In this document: piece after piece, positions 8,025 through 15,822 of the stretch
Layout of the letters: each line of letters opens with the position of its first letter
Numbering within the stretch: position 1 is the first letter of the stretch
DNA from: Nostoc indistinguendum CM1-VF10
GTDB taxonomy: Bacteria > Cyanobacteriota > Cyanobacteriia > Cyanobacteriales > Nostocaceae
NCBI GenBank assembly: GCA_019359215.1
Contig: JAHHHS010000064.1
Span: forward strand, 1 to 41,795
Length of the DNA: 41,795 nt
Direction of reading: 5' to 3'
Program-made: the position numbers and the translations under genes
Notes under the pieces: model-generated
Told to the model about the DNA's origin: nothing
What the model saw: only the letters and a program-made list of their open reading frames with translations
The model's database searches: none

Positions 8025-8936
8025 ATGAGTTTTAATTACTACCCTTTTTTCTTAAAAACTGTTTTTTGCTGTAGGTTATTTTTACCAGAGAAGCAATGGA
8101 AATCTGGAACAGCAGCTATATTTATGACTTTGGCTGTGCTAGGAGCTATAACCTCACCCTTGTTAATGAATCCAACAGCACTCGCTCAAACTCGATTGGT
8201 TGAGTTTCAATGTACTGATGTAGAGATTAACCAGCATATCCAACAATTAAACAAAGGTGAAAGCACTAATCTGGAGGAATTGTTAGTAGCGTGCAAATCA
8301 AAAGCCGTTCCTGCTTTAATTAAAACTTTAGAAAATCAGGATGAAAATCCTCGCATTATTGCAATTGCTGCACTCGGTACAATTGGTGCGGAAGCAGCAC
8401 TAGCAGTACCTGTATTAAACGGATTAATAAAGGATAAAAGAGAAAATATTCGTATTGTTGTTGTTTCTGCTTTAGGACAAATAATTGGTAAAGATGGGGT
8501 TAGACCTCTGATTCAGGTTCTCAAAGATAAAAATGAGAACGTTCGTTCAAGTGCTGCTAACGCACTTGGAATAATTGGTAAAGATGCAGTTCCGGCTCTA
8601 ACTATTGCTCTCAAAAATCCAGATAGTAATATCCGCGCTGGTGCTGCTGATGCTTTAGGGCAAATTGGTATAGATGCAAGAGCTACAGTTCCGTATTTAA
8701 CCATTGCTTTCAAAGACCCAGATAGTACAGTACGCTCTGCGGCTACTAATGCTCTAGAGAAAATTAAAAAATCTGTGAATGACCAACAGGAAATTGAAGA
8801 TTTCCGCCGCCGATGCCGTTTTCTAAAATGTTCTTCTACGGCTCAAATAAGACAAATTTACCTGGAACAAAGTAAACCTCCTGCAATGTGCAAAATTCCA
8901 ATAATCAAAGCTGTACTAAGATGGAAATGCCTTTGA
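8025..8936 (+). CDS. Secreted HEAT-repeat protein, copy 1
   Basis: A 303-residue protein. A hydrophobic stretch (IFMTLAVLGAITSPLL, about residues 32-47) ends in TALAQT, a likely signal peptidase site, so the mature protein should be periplasmic or exported. Residues about 90-250 form HEAT-like helical repeats of about 35 residues (SKAVPALIKTLEN, VRPLIQVLKDKNENVRSSAA, AVPALTIALKNPDSNIRAGA). These are of the PBS-lyase/HEAT type used for protein binding. The C-terminus has cysteines and ends KWKC-like (RWKCL). A paralogue lies at 11312-12199. No Shine-Dalgarno is visible before the ATG at 8025; the position that is a TTG start with a good ribosome site in the paralogue is TTA here. Its original start may therefore be lost, or the long N-terminus is real. 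Function unknown. Confidence 0.8.
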   Translation: MSFNYYPFFLKTVFCCRLFLPEKQWKSGTAAIFMTLAVLGAITSPLLMNPTALAQTRLVEFQCTDVEINQHIQQLNKGESTNLEELLVACKSKAVPALIKTLENQDENPRIIAIAALGTIGAEAALAVPVLNGLIKDKRENIRIVVVSALGQIIGKDGVRPLIQVLKDKNENVRSSAANALGIIGKDAVPALTIALKNPDSNIRAGAADALGQIGIDARATVPYLTIAFKDPDSTVRSAATNALEKIKKSVNDQQEIEDFRRRCRFLKCSSTAQIRQIYLEQSKPPAMCKIPIIKAVLRWKCL

Positions 8937-8955
8937 GTGCAACGGGTAAACAATA

Positions 8956-11124
8956 ATGGCAAAAGAATTTCCCCTTGCTAAATTACAGGGTGCAGACTTC
9001 CGCGGTAAAAATTTGGTAGCAGCAAACTTTAGCCACGCTGATATCCGAGGTGCGGACTTCCGTGATGCTGTTTTAATTGGTGCTAACTTCCGCAATGCCA
9101 AAGCAGGTCTACCAATTTTTTGGGCGATTGGCTTGGTTGTATTGTCACTTATTCTGTCATTATTTGCAGGATTAATTTCAGCTTATGCTGGTGCTTTTAT
9201 TGGTGATTTATTAACTAATAATATTTATGGAAATTTATTTTTTGGTATTCTTTCTTTAATCACATTAGCAATATTTTTGATTGTAGTTTTTTGGCAAGGC
9301 TTAGGAGCAACATTAGCAACACTAGCTGAGGTAGTAGCTGCTTGCTTAATCGCAGCACTGGCTTTTCTTCCAGAAAATGAAGCGGGAAGAAATTTAGTAA
9401 TTGGCGCAGTATTTACTACGCTAGCTTTAACCGGTGTGCTTGCCGGAATTGGCAATATGGCTGTAGCTGTAGCTGTAGCAAGAGTAATGACTTTACCAAG
9501 AGCTAGAACTTTAGCAGGACTGATGGCTTTTATCGGTGCTGTACTTGGTGCTTTACTAGGAGTTAGGTCACATGAGTCAGCTTACCTTACGGCGGGGTTG
9601 ATTGGTTTAGTGGCGATTGTATCGGGTATTTATATTGGTTGCCAAGCTATAGCTGGAGAAAAAAAATATTCTCTAATTCGAATGCTGGCAATTGGTATCG
9701 TTGCTCAAAAAGGAACCAGTTTTCGCGGTGCAGATTTAACAGATGCTGACTTTACCCAAGCTACCCTCAAAAGTGTAGACTTCAGAAAAGCTACCCTCAC
9801 CCGTACTTGTTGGTTTGGTGTACAAAAACTAGAACAAGCCCGTGTCGAAGGCACATATCTGGAACATCCAAAAGTGCAACAGTTGCTAATCACCAAAGAT
9901 GGTCGAGAGCAAAAATTTGATCGCCTAGATTTGCGGGAACTCAACCTTAAAGATGCTAATTTGCAAGATGCCAGCTTGATATCTACTGATCTGAGTGCAG
10001 CCACTTTACAGAATGCTAATTTATCAGGGGCAAAACTTGCCCAAGCACAGCTATATCATACTAACTTGACCCAGGCTTGTTTAACTGGAGCCTATATTGA
10101 AAATTGGGGTATTTCCACTGACACCCAACTGGACGTGGTGAAGTGCGAGTACATTTATATGCAACTACCGACCAAGGATGACCCAGATCCTTGCCGTAAA
10201 CCTGATAATCGACAGGAAACTTTCAAAGAAGGAGACTTTGCTGATTTTATTGCTCCGATTATTAAAACTCTTGACCTTTACCGCACTCAAAATGTTGATT
10301 TGCGTGACGTAGGCAAGAAGTTCAAAACTCTAGACTTATTCCACTATGAAGGTATTGATCCAAGTGCTGCCGCTATTGCTATTACACAATTAGCAGAGAA
10401 TCACCCAGAAGCTGAGTTAGAAATAGTAGCACTGGAAGGTAGAGGTCAAGAAAAGATTCGACTCCAAGCTAAAGTTACTGGTGACGCAAATCGCTCTGAA
10501 CTATACAAAGAGTATTTTCAAACATACAGTAAAATTGAATCTTTACCCTATAGCGATTTACAAGCAGTGCTATTAGGAATAAAAGAAAAAGATGAAAGAA
10601 TTTCGAGTTTAGAAAAACTCCTAGAGAGTGCCATTCATCAGCCTAAATTTTATGTAGAAACTTATCAAAATCAAGGAGAATTTATCATGTCCGAAAGTAA
10701 AGGCAACGTTAGTATTAGTGGTGTTCAAGGAAGTGTTAGTGGTATTGCAGGAGCAGGTGAAAACCTAACCATCACAGGATCTGCAATTGGAGCAATTAGC
10801 GGCTCAGTCACCAACACTATTAGCCAATTACCCGACTCCTCTGAATCAGGCAAGGCTGGCATCAAAGAGTTGTTAGCTGAACTACAAGCAGCAATTGAAG
10901 CCGAATTAGATTTACCTGAAGAAGATAAAGTCGAAGCTTTAGAGCAAGTAAAAACTTTAGCAGAGGCGGGGCAAAAGCCTGAAGATGGTGCGCTTCAAAA
11001 GGCTGCGAAAACAGCTATGAAGATTTTGAAAGGTACTGTTTCTAGCTTGCCTGAAGCAGCAAAACTTGCAGAGGCATGTACTAAAATACTTCCGATCATT
11101 AGCAAAGTTTTGCTTCTAGTATAA
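8956..11124 (+). CDS. Membrane-anchored pentapeptide-repeat protein
   Basis: A 722-residue protein. Residues about 7-50 are pentapeptide repeats (LQGADFRGKNL, IRGADFRDAVL, IGANFRNA). Residues about 52-250 contain five or six hydrophobic segments predicted to cross the membrane. More pentapeptides follow at about 255-285 (FRGADLTDADFTQATL) and about 325-380 (LRELNLKDANLQDASL). The C-terminal third is soluble: a mixed domain, a Gly/Ser/Ile-rich stretch (GNVSISGVQGSVSGIAGAG) and a helical tail ending LPIISKVLLLV. Pentapeptide repeats fold as right-handed quadrilateral beta-helices and usually mediate binding. The architecture is common in cyanobacteria, but its function is not known to me. It lies 19 bp after HEAT copy 1, probably in one transcript. 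An internal start at 10687 may give a second product. Confidence 0.85.
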   Translation: MAKEFPLAKLQGADFRGKNLVAANFSHADIRGADFRDAVLIGANFRNAKAGLPIFWAIGLVVLSLILSLFAGLISAYAGAFIGDLLTNNIYGNLFFGILSLITLAIFLIVVFWQGLGATLATLAEVVAACLIAALAFLPENEAGRNLVIGAVFTTLALTGVLAGIGNMAVAVAVARVMTLPRARTLAGLMAFIGAVLGALLGVRSHESAYLTAGLIGLVAIVSGIYIGCQAIAGEKKYSLIRMLAIGIVAQKGTSFRGADLTDADFTQATLKSVDFRKATLTRTCWFGVQKLEQARVEGTYLEHPKVQQLLITKDGREQKFDRLDLRELNLKDANLQDASLISTDLSAATLQNANLSGAKLAQAQLYHTNLTQACLTGAYIENWGISTDTQLDVVKCEYIYMQLPTKDDPDPCRKPDNRQETFKEGDFADFIAPIIKTLDLYRTQNVDLRDVGKKFKTLDLFHYEGIDPSAAAIAITQLAENHPEAELEIVALEGRGQEKIRLQAKVTGDANRSELYKEYFQTYSKIESLPYSDLQAVLLGIKEKDERISSLEKLLESAIHQPKFYVETYQNQGEFIMSESKGNVSISGVQGSVSGIAGAGENLTITGSAIGAISGSVTNTISQLPDSSESGKAGIKELLAELQAAIEAELDLPEEDKVEALEQVKTLAEAGQKPEDGALQKAAKTAMKILKGTVSSLPEAAKLAEACTKILPIISKVLLLV
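10673..10689 (+). promoter_or_regulatory. Strong internal ribosome binding site and in-frame ATG
   Basis: AAGGAG at 10673-10678 is 8 nt before an ATG at 10687 that is in frame with the pentapeptide gene. Initiation here would give a separate 145-residue C-terminal protein beginning MSESKGNVSISG. This is stronger than the signal at most real starts in the window. Translation from here is inferred, not shown. Confidence 0.45.
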
Positions 11125-11311
11125 ACCTGTTTCAATAAACATTTTTTGTGAAAGTAAATGAATAATAAGATAAAAACTTAAAAGTAGTTATCTTAATACT
11201 TCATCAATGTGCAATCTGCTCTAGTTTTATAAGTGAGATACACGTATTCATGCTCAATGAGTTGTAATGAATACGCATTTTTTTTTAAAGTGTTTTTTGC
11301 AGGAGGTTGTT

Positions 11312-12199
11312 TTGATTGAGAATCAATGGAAATCTGGAACAGCAGCTATATTTATGACTTTGGCTGTGCTGGGAGCTATAACCTTACCCCAGTTTACGAA
11401 TGCAACAGCACTCGCTCAAACTCCATCGGTTCAACCTCAATGTACCGAAGCAGACATTAAACAGCATATTCAGCAATTAAACAAAGGTGAAAGCACTGAT
11501 ATAAAACTGTTAGTAGCCTGCAACTCAAAAGCTGTTCCTGCTCTTATCAAAGCCCTCGATGAAAATAAAGACGAAAACTTTAACATCATCACAATTGCTG
11601 TACTTGGTGATATTGGTGCGTCAGCAGCACCAGCAGTTCCTGTATTAAATAAATTATTAAACGATAGAAGAGAAAATATTCGTATTGTTGTTGTTTATGT
11701 TTTAGGACAAATAATTGGTAAAGACTGGGTTAGACCTCTCATTGAGGCACTCAAAGATAAAAACAATGATGTTCGTTCCAGCGCTACCCATGCACTTGGA
11801 ATGATTGGTAAAGATGCAGTTCCATCTCTGATTATTGCTCTCCAAAATCGAGACAGTAAAGTACGCGCTGGTGCTGCTGATGCTTTAGGGAAAATTGGCA
11901 CAGATGCAAAATCCGCAGATCCATCTTTGATTGTCGCTCTCGAAGATCCAGACAGTAAAGTACGCGCTAGTGCTGCTAATGCTTTAAAGCAAATTCGCAC
12001 AAGTCGTTCTAATACATATAATCCAATGGGGGTTAGAGAAAGAACAGCTCTTTACCTAAAAAAGAACCCACCTGTAATGTGCCAAATACCAGCAATACGG
12101 GCTGCACTAAAATGGAAATGCCAAAGCAGGTCTACCAATTTTATCCCTGGTAGGGGTAAAGTTACGCAAGCTGTCATTAAGATATTTTTGACTATTTAG
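11312..12199 (+). CDS. Secreted HEAT-repeat protein, copy 2, with altered C-terminus
   Basis: A 295-residue paralogue of the protein at 8025-8936. The TTG at 11312 is chosen because AGGAGG sits at 11301-11306 and the resulting N-terminus (MIENQWKSGTAAIF) is a normal signal peptide ending TALAQT. A frame from ATG 11267 is open but has no ribosome site. HEAT-like repeats run from about residue 75 to 235 (VRPLIEALKDKNNDVRSSAT, VRAGAADALGKIGTDAKSAD). Nucleotide identity to copy 1 is very high around the signal peptide. Copy 1 stops after KWKC-like RWKCL. Here the frame reads on past KWKC into a fragment copied from the pentapeptide gene, giving a 28-residue tail (QSRSTNFIPGRGKV...) made by rearrangement. 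Function unknown; it is probably exported. Confidence 0.78.
   Translation: MIENQWKSGTAAIFMTLAVLGAITLPQFTNATALAQTPSVQPQCTEADIKQHIQQLNKGESTDIKLLVACNSKAVPALIKALDENKDENFNIITIAVLGDIGASAAPAVPVLNKLLNDRRENIRIVVVYVLGQIIGKDWVRPLIEALKDKNNDVRSSATHALGMIGKDAVPSLIIALQNRDSKVRAGAADALGKIGTDAKSADPSLIVALEDPDSKVRASAANALKQIRTSRSNTYNPMGVRERTALYLKKNPPVMCQIPAIRAALKWKCQSRSTNFIPGRGKVTQAVIKIFLTI
12117..12142. repeat. 26-bp fragment of the pentapeptide gene fused to HEAT copy 2
   Basis: Identical to 9094-9119 inside the pentapeptide gene. It joins the end of HEAT copy 2 at AATGCC, a hexamer found both at the end of HEAT copy 1 (8926-8931) and in the pentapeptide gene (9094-9099). It marks a 168-bp deletion within a duplicated HEAT-pentapeptide segment. 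Confidence 0.85.
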
Positions 12200-12304
12200 C
12201 CCCACTAATCTTGCCAGATATGCGAGCAACAGCAAAGATAAATCTAAATAAGCGCGATTAGTCTTTCACTGAAATTCGAGATAAAACTGGGTATGAATTG
12301 TATA

Positions 12305-13238
12305 GAACCCATTTGACATCTTTTACTATCTTGAAGTACAGTTACCGCAAAAGCCGTATCCAGCAGTCATGCCGTACTCTAGCAGCCTAACAGACGAAGA
12401 GTGGGAAATCCTTGAACCCCTACTGCCGACTATATTGCCGCCTAAGAAGCAGACCAGACCCTCGAATTGGACAAAAAGAGAACTCTTGGATGGCATCTTC
12501 TATCAACTGAAGAATGGCTGTAATTGGGAAGACTTGCCCAAGGACTTGCCCCCCTACTCAACCGTATATTGGCATTACAAGCAGTGGCGGGCATCTGGAG
12601 CGATCGACAAACTAATGGGTATCTTACATTCTCAAGTGCGTGAGCAAGTAAAAAAAAACCCAAATGGACGACGTTGATCATAATTGACTCCCAAGCGGTG
12701 AAAAACACTTGTAATGCTAGTGTTGAATCGAAAGGATATTGTTTCTACTTTCTCGACGAATGGGATTAAGAGGCATCTAGCCGTTGATACCCTGGGCTTT
12801 CCCTTCTTTACTCATTGCACCAAAGCAAATGTATCTGATGATAAGGGTTTGATTGAGATGTTGATTAAAAACATTGGTTATTTCCAGTCGAAGCCCGTTA
12901 ATATTCCCAAAATCACCATTCTGCTAGACCACGGTTATCACCTTGAGTATTTGAGGGAGGAGTTAGAAAAAGTTTATCCCCAAATGATGACGAAAATCAG
13001 GTTTGAACTTTCGGCAAAACCATCGAAACAAGAAAAGAAAGACCAAGGTAAATCTGGGTTTGTTCCGGTTGCAGCGAGGTGGGTCATTGAGCGGTCAAAT
13101 GCTTGGATGGAAAGATGCAAAATCCTTGTCAAGAACTTTGAGAGAACTTTAGATAATGCGACTGCCAAGGTTAATCTTTGTTTTATTCGGTTAATGGTTA
13201 AGAGGCTTGCTGCACCTTCTTAGATGTCAAATGGGTTC
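12305..13238 (+). mobile_element. IS5-family insertion sequence, about 934 bp, defective
   Basis: Perfect 17-bp terminal inverted repeats GAACCCATTTGACATCT at 12305-12321 and, inverted, at 13222-13238. TATA flanks both ends (12301-12304 and 13239-13242), consistent with a short TA-type target duplication. The element encodes a DDE transposase in two frames. It lies between HEAT copy 2 and parA. The transposase appears to carry an inactivating frameshift in addition to the usual A-run shift. Confidence 0.9.
12369..13223 (+). pseudogene. IS5-family DDE transposase, frameshifted
   Basis: The first part (12369-12677, 102 codons) is the DUF4096-like N-terminal domain (LTDEEWEILEPLLP). At the A9 run near 12649-12657 a -1 shift would continue into TLIIIDSQAVKN, which carries the first catalytic Asp. 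This is the usual programmed frameshift of this IS group. That second frame then stops near 12768, and the remaining protein is in a third position starting about 12714-12750 (NGIKRHLAVDTLGFPFF, second Asp in ILLDHGYH, Glu in RWVIERSNAWMERC). The extra shift near 12748-12758 (TTTCTCG) looks like a one-base insertion. A full protein would therefore need two frameshifts, so it is probably inactive. The final stop codon overlaps the right inverted repeat. Confidence 0.82.
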
Positions 13239-13338
13239 TATATTGATGGTGAGATTTACCCAAAACAAAAATAAACATTGCCATTTGACTGTTCCCCGTT
13301 ATCTTAAGGTGTAATGGTGCAGGTAAACAAACTTACTT

Positions 13339-14094
13339 ATGAGCCGAATCATTGCAGTTTTTAATCAGGCGGGAGGTGTTGCCAAAACCACCCTTACCCA
13401 AAACCTGGGCTACCAAATAGCGCAATTGGGTCATCGTGTTCTGCTCATCGATATAGACCCCCAAGCCAGCTTAACTATTTTTATGGGCTTGGTTCCAAGA
13501 GAGATAGAGCAAACTGTCAACAATGCCATTGTGGATGAACAACCTCTGCCAATTCATGAGGGGATTCACGGCATGGATTTAGCACCTGCCAACATCTCTC
13601 TCAGTACGGCAGAAATGCAATTGGTTAGTGCTTCCATGCGCGATTTTCGCCTGAAAGAAGCCATCGAACCAATTGAATCAGATTATGATTTTATCTTAAT
13701 AGATTGCCCTCCCAGCTTAGGGCTATTGTCTTACATATCCCTTGTAGCTGCGACTCATGTTCTCGTTCCCCTAGAAACCCATTTCAAAGCCTTTGAGGGA
13801 ACAGGCGAACTCTTAAAAACGGTTGCTACAGTACGCAACAAACCAAACCGCAAACTACAAATAGCTGGGTTTGTACCAACAAAATACGATGCCCGTAACT
13901 CCCAGGATACTCGTACCTTAGCAGCCATCACCGAACAGCTAGCCAGCGCCGGAACTGTCTTTGCCCCGATTCCTCGCTCTACTGCTTTTGTTGATGCTTC
14001 AGAAGAACGAATGCCCCTTGCAGTTTACGATCCAAAGCACCCATCTGTCCAAATCTTGAAAAAAATCGCCGTTAGTTTAGAATCCTTAAAATGA
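13339..14094 (+). CDS. parA: ParA-type partition ATPase
   Basis: A 251-residue ATPase with the ParA/Soj fold. The P-loop is NQAGGVAKTTLTQN at about residues 9-22. Where canonical ParA proteins read KGGVGKTT, this one reads AGGVAKTT. Many cyanobacterial ParA proteins, from memory, also have NQAGG, so loss of the signature lysine may be a subgroup trait. Walker A' is LLIDIDPQASLT (Asp about 40) and Walker B is FILIDCPPSLGLL. It should move plasmid copies apart along the nucleoid with ParB. The start ATG is at 13339, 100 bp after the IS element. Its stop overlaps the parB start (ATGA), so the two are translationally coupled. Confidence 0.92.
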   Translation: MSRIIAVFNQAGGVAKTTLTQNLGYQIAQLGHRVLLIDIDPQASLTIFMGLVPREIEQTVNNAIVDEQPLPIHEGIHGMDLAPANISLSTAEMQLVSASMRDFRLKEAIEPIESDYDFILIDCPPSLGLLSYISLVAATHVLVPLETHFKAFEGTGELLKTVATVRNKPNRKLQIAGFVPTKYDARNSQDTRTLAAITEQLASAGTVFAPIPRSTAFVDASEERMPLAVYDPKHPSVQILKKIAVSLESLK

Positions 14095-15203
14095 GACGCA
14101 CTACTAAAGCCAGCCAACCCCTTAAAAGCAAAATTGAAGTACCTTGGGACACCACAGGCGTAGCGAATGCTGGTTCTCCTCAATCCATGCCATTAGACCA
14201 GATTTCTCTGCCGCCGAATCAACCGCGCCGTTACTTTGACTCCGAGGCATTAAAGCAGTTAACTGAATCCATCAAACAGCATGGCATTCTCCAACCCGTT
14301 TTAGTCCGCCCCATTGATGGAGAAAAACACGAATTAGTCGCAGGAGAGCGACGCTATCGTGCTGCTAAAGAAATTGGGCTAAAAGTTGTCCCCGTCGTCA
14401 TTAGAGAGTTAGATGATAACGCAGCTTTTCAATTTGCACTTATAGAAAACTTACTTCGAGAAGACCTTAACCCCATTGAAGAAACTGAAGGTATCCTGCA
14501 ACTGCTGTCTCTCAAACTAGATCGAAGTGTTGAGGAGATACCCCCATTACTGTATCGTCTACAACGCCTACAGAACAAAGCATCTACAGTTACCCATAAC
14601 GTTATGGGCGCACACGATAGCGAAGGTGATGAACCTACCCATAACGTTATGGGCGGAGTTGAAAATGATTCTACCAATAACGCTATCAGCGACGATGAAG
14701 GCGATATTGAATTATCTACCCATAACGTTATGGGCGAAACCGAAACCCACAATTCCGACCTCAACCAGGAGCCTGCTGTAAACCAAGACCTCAAAATCGT
14801 TGTAACAGTGTTTGAAGGCTTAGGCTTAATGACCTGGGAATCTTTCGTTAAGAACCGCCTGCCCTTGCTCAACCTCCCAGAAGATATCCTTAATGCGCTA
14901 AGGGAAGGCTCACTTGAGTACACCAAAGCCAAAGCCATTGCTCAGATTCCCAAGTTGAATGAGCGCGTTGCCTTTTTAGAACAAGCTATTGCTAACAACT
15001 GGTCTTTAAGCGAAATCAGACAGCGCATTAGTGAGAAGAAAGCCGTGGACTCTAGCGAAAGTACAGAGCCGAACAATTACAAAGAGCGTTTTACTAGTGC
15101 GACTACCAAACTAAGAAAATCACGCATTTGGTCAGACCCTAAGAAGCGCAAACAGATAGAGAAACTACTTGCACAACTGGAAACGCTTACAAATGTTGAG
15201 TAA
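14091..15203 (+). CDS. parB: ParB-type centromere-binding protein
   Basis: A 370-residue ParB/RepB-family protein. The N-terminal ParB domain shows PRRYFDSEALKQLTESIKQHG and the ELVAGERRYRAAKEIG box, a CTPase/DNA-sliding signature in ParB proteins, then the helix-turn-helix-containing region ENLLREDLNPIEETEGILQL. Residues about 160-225 are an acidic insert with three THNVMG hexapeptides (plus a degenerate TNNAIS). They are encoded by perfect 16-bp palindromes, so the insert may exist to carry DNA sites. The C-terminus (IWSDPKKRKQIEKLLAQLE) is a helical tail. A relic of a second parB tail is at 19773-19859. It overlaps parA by 4 nt. Confidence 0.92.
   Translation: MRRTTKASQPLKSKIEVPWDTTGVANAGSPQSMPLDQISLPPNQPRRYFDSEALKQLTESIKQHGILQPVLVRPIDGEKHELVAGERRYRAAKEIGLKVVPVVIRELDDNAAFQFALIENLLREDLNPIEETEGILQLLSLKLDRSVEEIPPLLYRLQRLQNKASTVTHNVMGAHDSEGDEPTHNVMGGVENDSTNNAISDDEGDIELSTHNVMGETETHNSDLNQEPAVNQDLKIVVTVFEGLGLMTWESFVKNRLPLLNLPEDILNALREGSLEYTKAKAIAQIPKLNERVAFLEQAIANNWSLSEIRQRISEKKAVDSSESTEPNNYKERFTSATTKLRKSRIWSDPKKRKQIEKLLAQLETLTNVE
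14593..14734. repeat. Three perfect 16-bp palindromes inside parB (candidate parS)
   Basis: CCCATAACGTTATGGG occurs at 14593-14608, 14638-14653 and 14719-14734. A degenerate fourth (CCAATAACGCTATCAG) is at 14674-14689. Start-to-start spacings are 45, 36 and 45 bp. Each perfect copy encodes T-H-N-V-M-G. The palindrome is the size of a parS site and lies in the gene of the protein that would bind it. Binding is inferred. Confidence 0.85.
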
Positions 15204-15291
15204 CCTGACATACCAAAACCAGGACGTAGAAGGCAAAAGGCTCAAATATTTTTTATACTTAGCTTGTGTTCCTTTTTAAGTTTAAGTCCCC

Positions 15292-15822
15292 ATGCTAGAG
15301 TCAGAAAAACTTATCCAGATAGTACAATCCTGGCTAGGCTACATCAGGTTAGAAGAACTGACTCAAGCTGAGGTCGAGCGTTCTTCAGATATCTATTCAA
15401 AAGTAGTAGATAAGGGAGTGCAGCTTGTTGCCAACAAGCTACTGTTAGATAGCGAAGTATTTACGCAATTCCAGCAACAGCAACAAGCAGCTAAAAGAGG
15501 GAACAAGAATGATGTTCAGATGGCTGTTGCTTTCCCACAAATCTATATAATCAATGGCAAGGGCAAAGACCAAAAGCTGAAATACCTGCCTTTATTCACA
15601 ATTGATATTTCACCGATTTTCAAAGGTAATTACCGCAAAACTGGCTGGGACTTGACCGAATACGAGTTTCAGCCAGTGGTTGTTAATTTGATGCGGCTGT
15701 ACGGGCTAGAGGAGGAGCAAGCCGAATCACTGATTGTTGCTTCAGGAATTGGAAAATTTTTAGAAGATACATTTAAAGGAAGGAAAGTGAAATTCAGCAA
15801 CTCCAAGAGCAAGACTGCTTGA
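15292..15822 (+). pseudogene. N-terminal fragment of a helicase-like protein
   Basis: A 176-residue open frame with no recognised catalytic motif. It begins MLESEKLIQIVQSWLGYIR and contains LPLFTIDISPIFKGNYRKTG. It directly abuts the SF1 helicase C-terminal part at 15819, whose own frame is open back to 15777 and reads as coiled coil (SEIQQLQEQ) upstream of any start codon. The simplest reading is that both are remains of one large helicase whose centre, including the nucleotide-binding loop, was deleted with a frame change. The alternative is an independent small gene translated with a 4-nt overlap. It starts 88 bp after parB. Confidence 0.5.

Noticed and set aside
12301..12304. TATA flanks as proof of a 4-bp target duplication
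   Set aside because: TATA is palindromic and could be a 2-bp TA duplication or part of the ends, so the length is left open.
14593..14734. THNVMG repeats as a CRISPR or simple tandem repeat
   Set aside because: They are inside an intact parB frame, are palindromic, and the DNA between them is different each time.
14429..14938. 169-codon open frame on the minus strand of parB
   Set aside because: It is opposite an intact ParB, has no ribosome site or family, and is a by-product of the repetitive insert.
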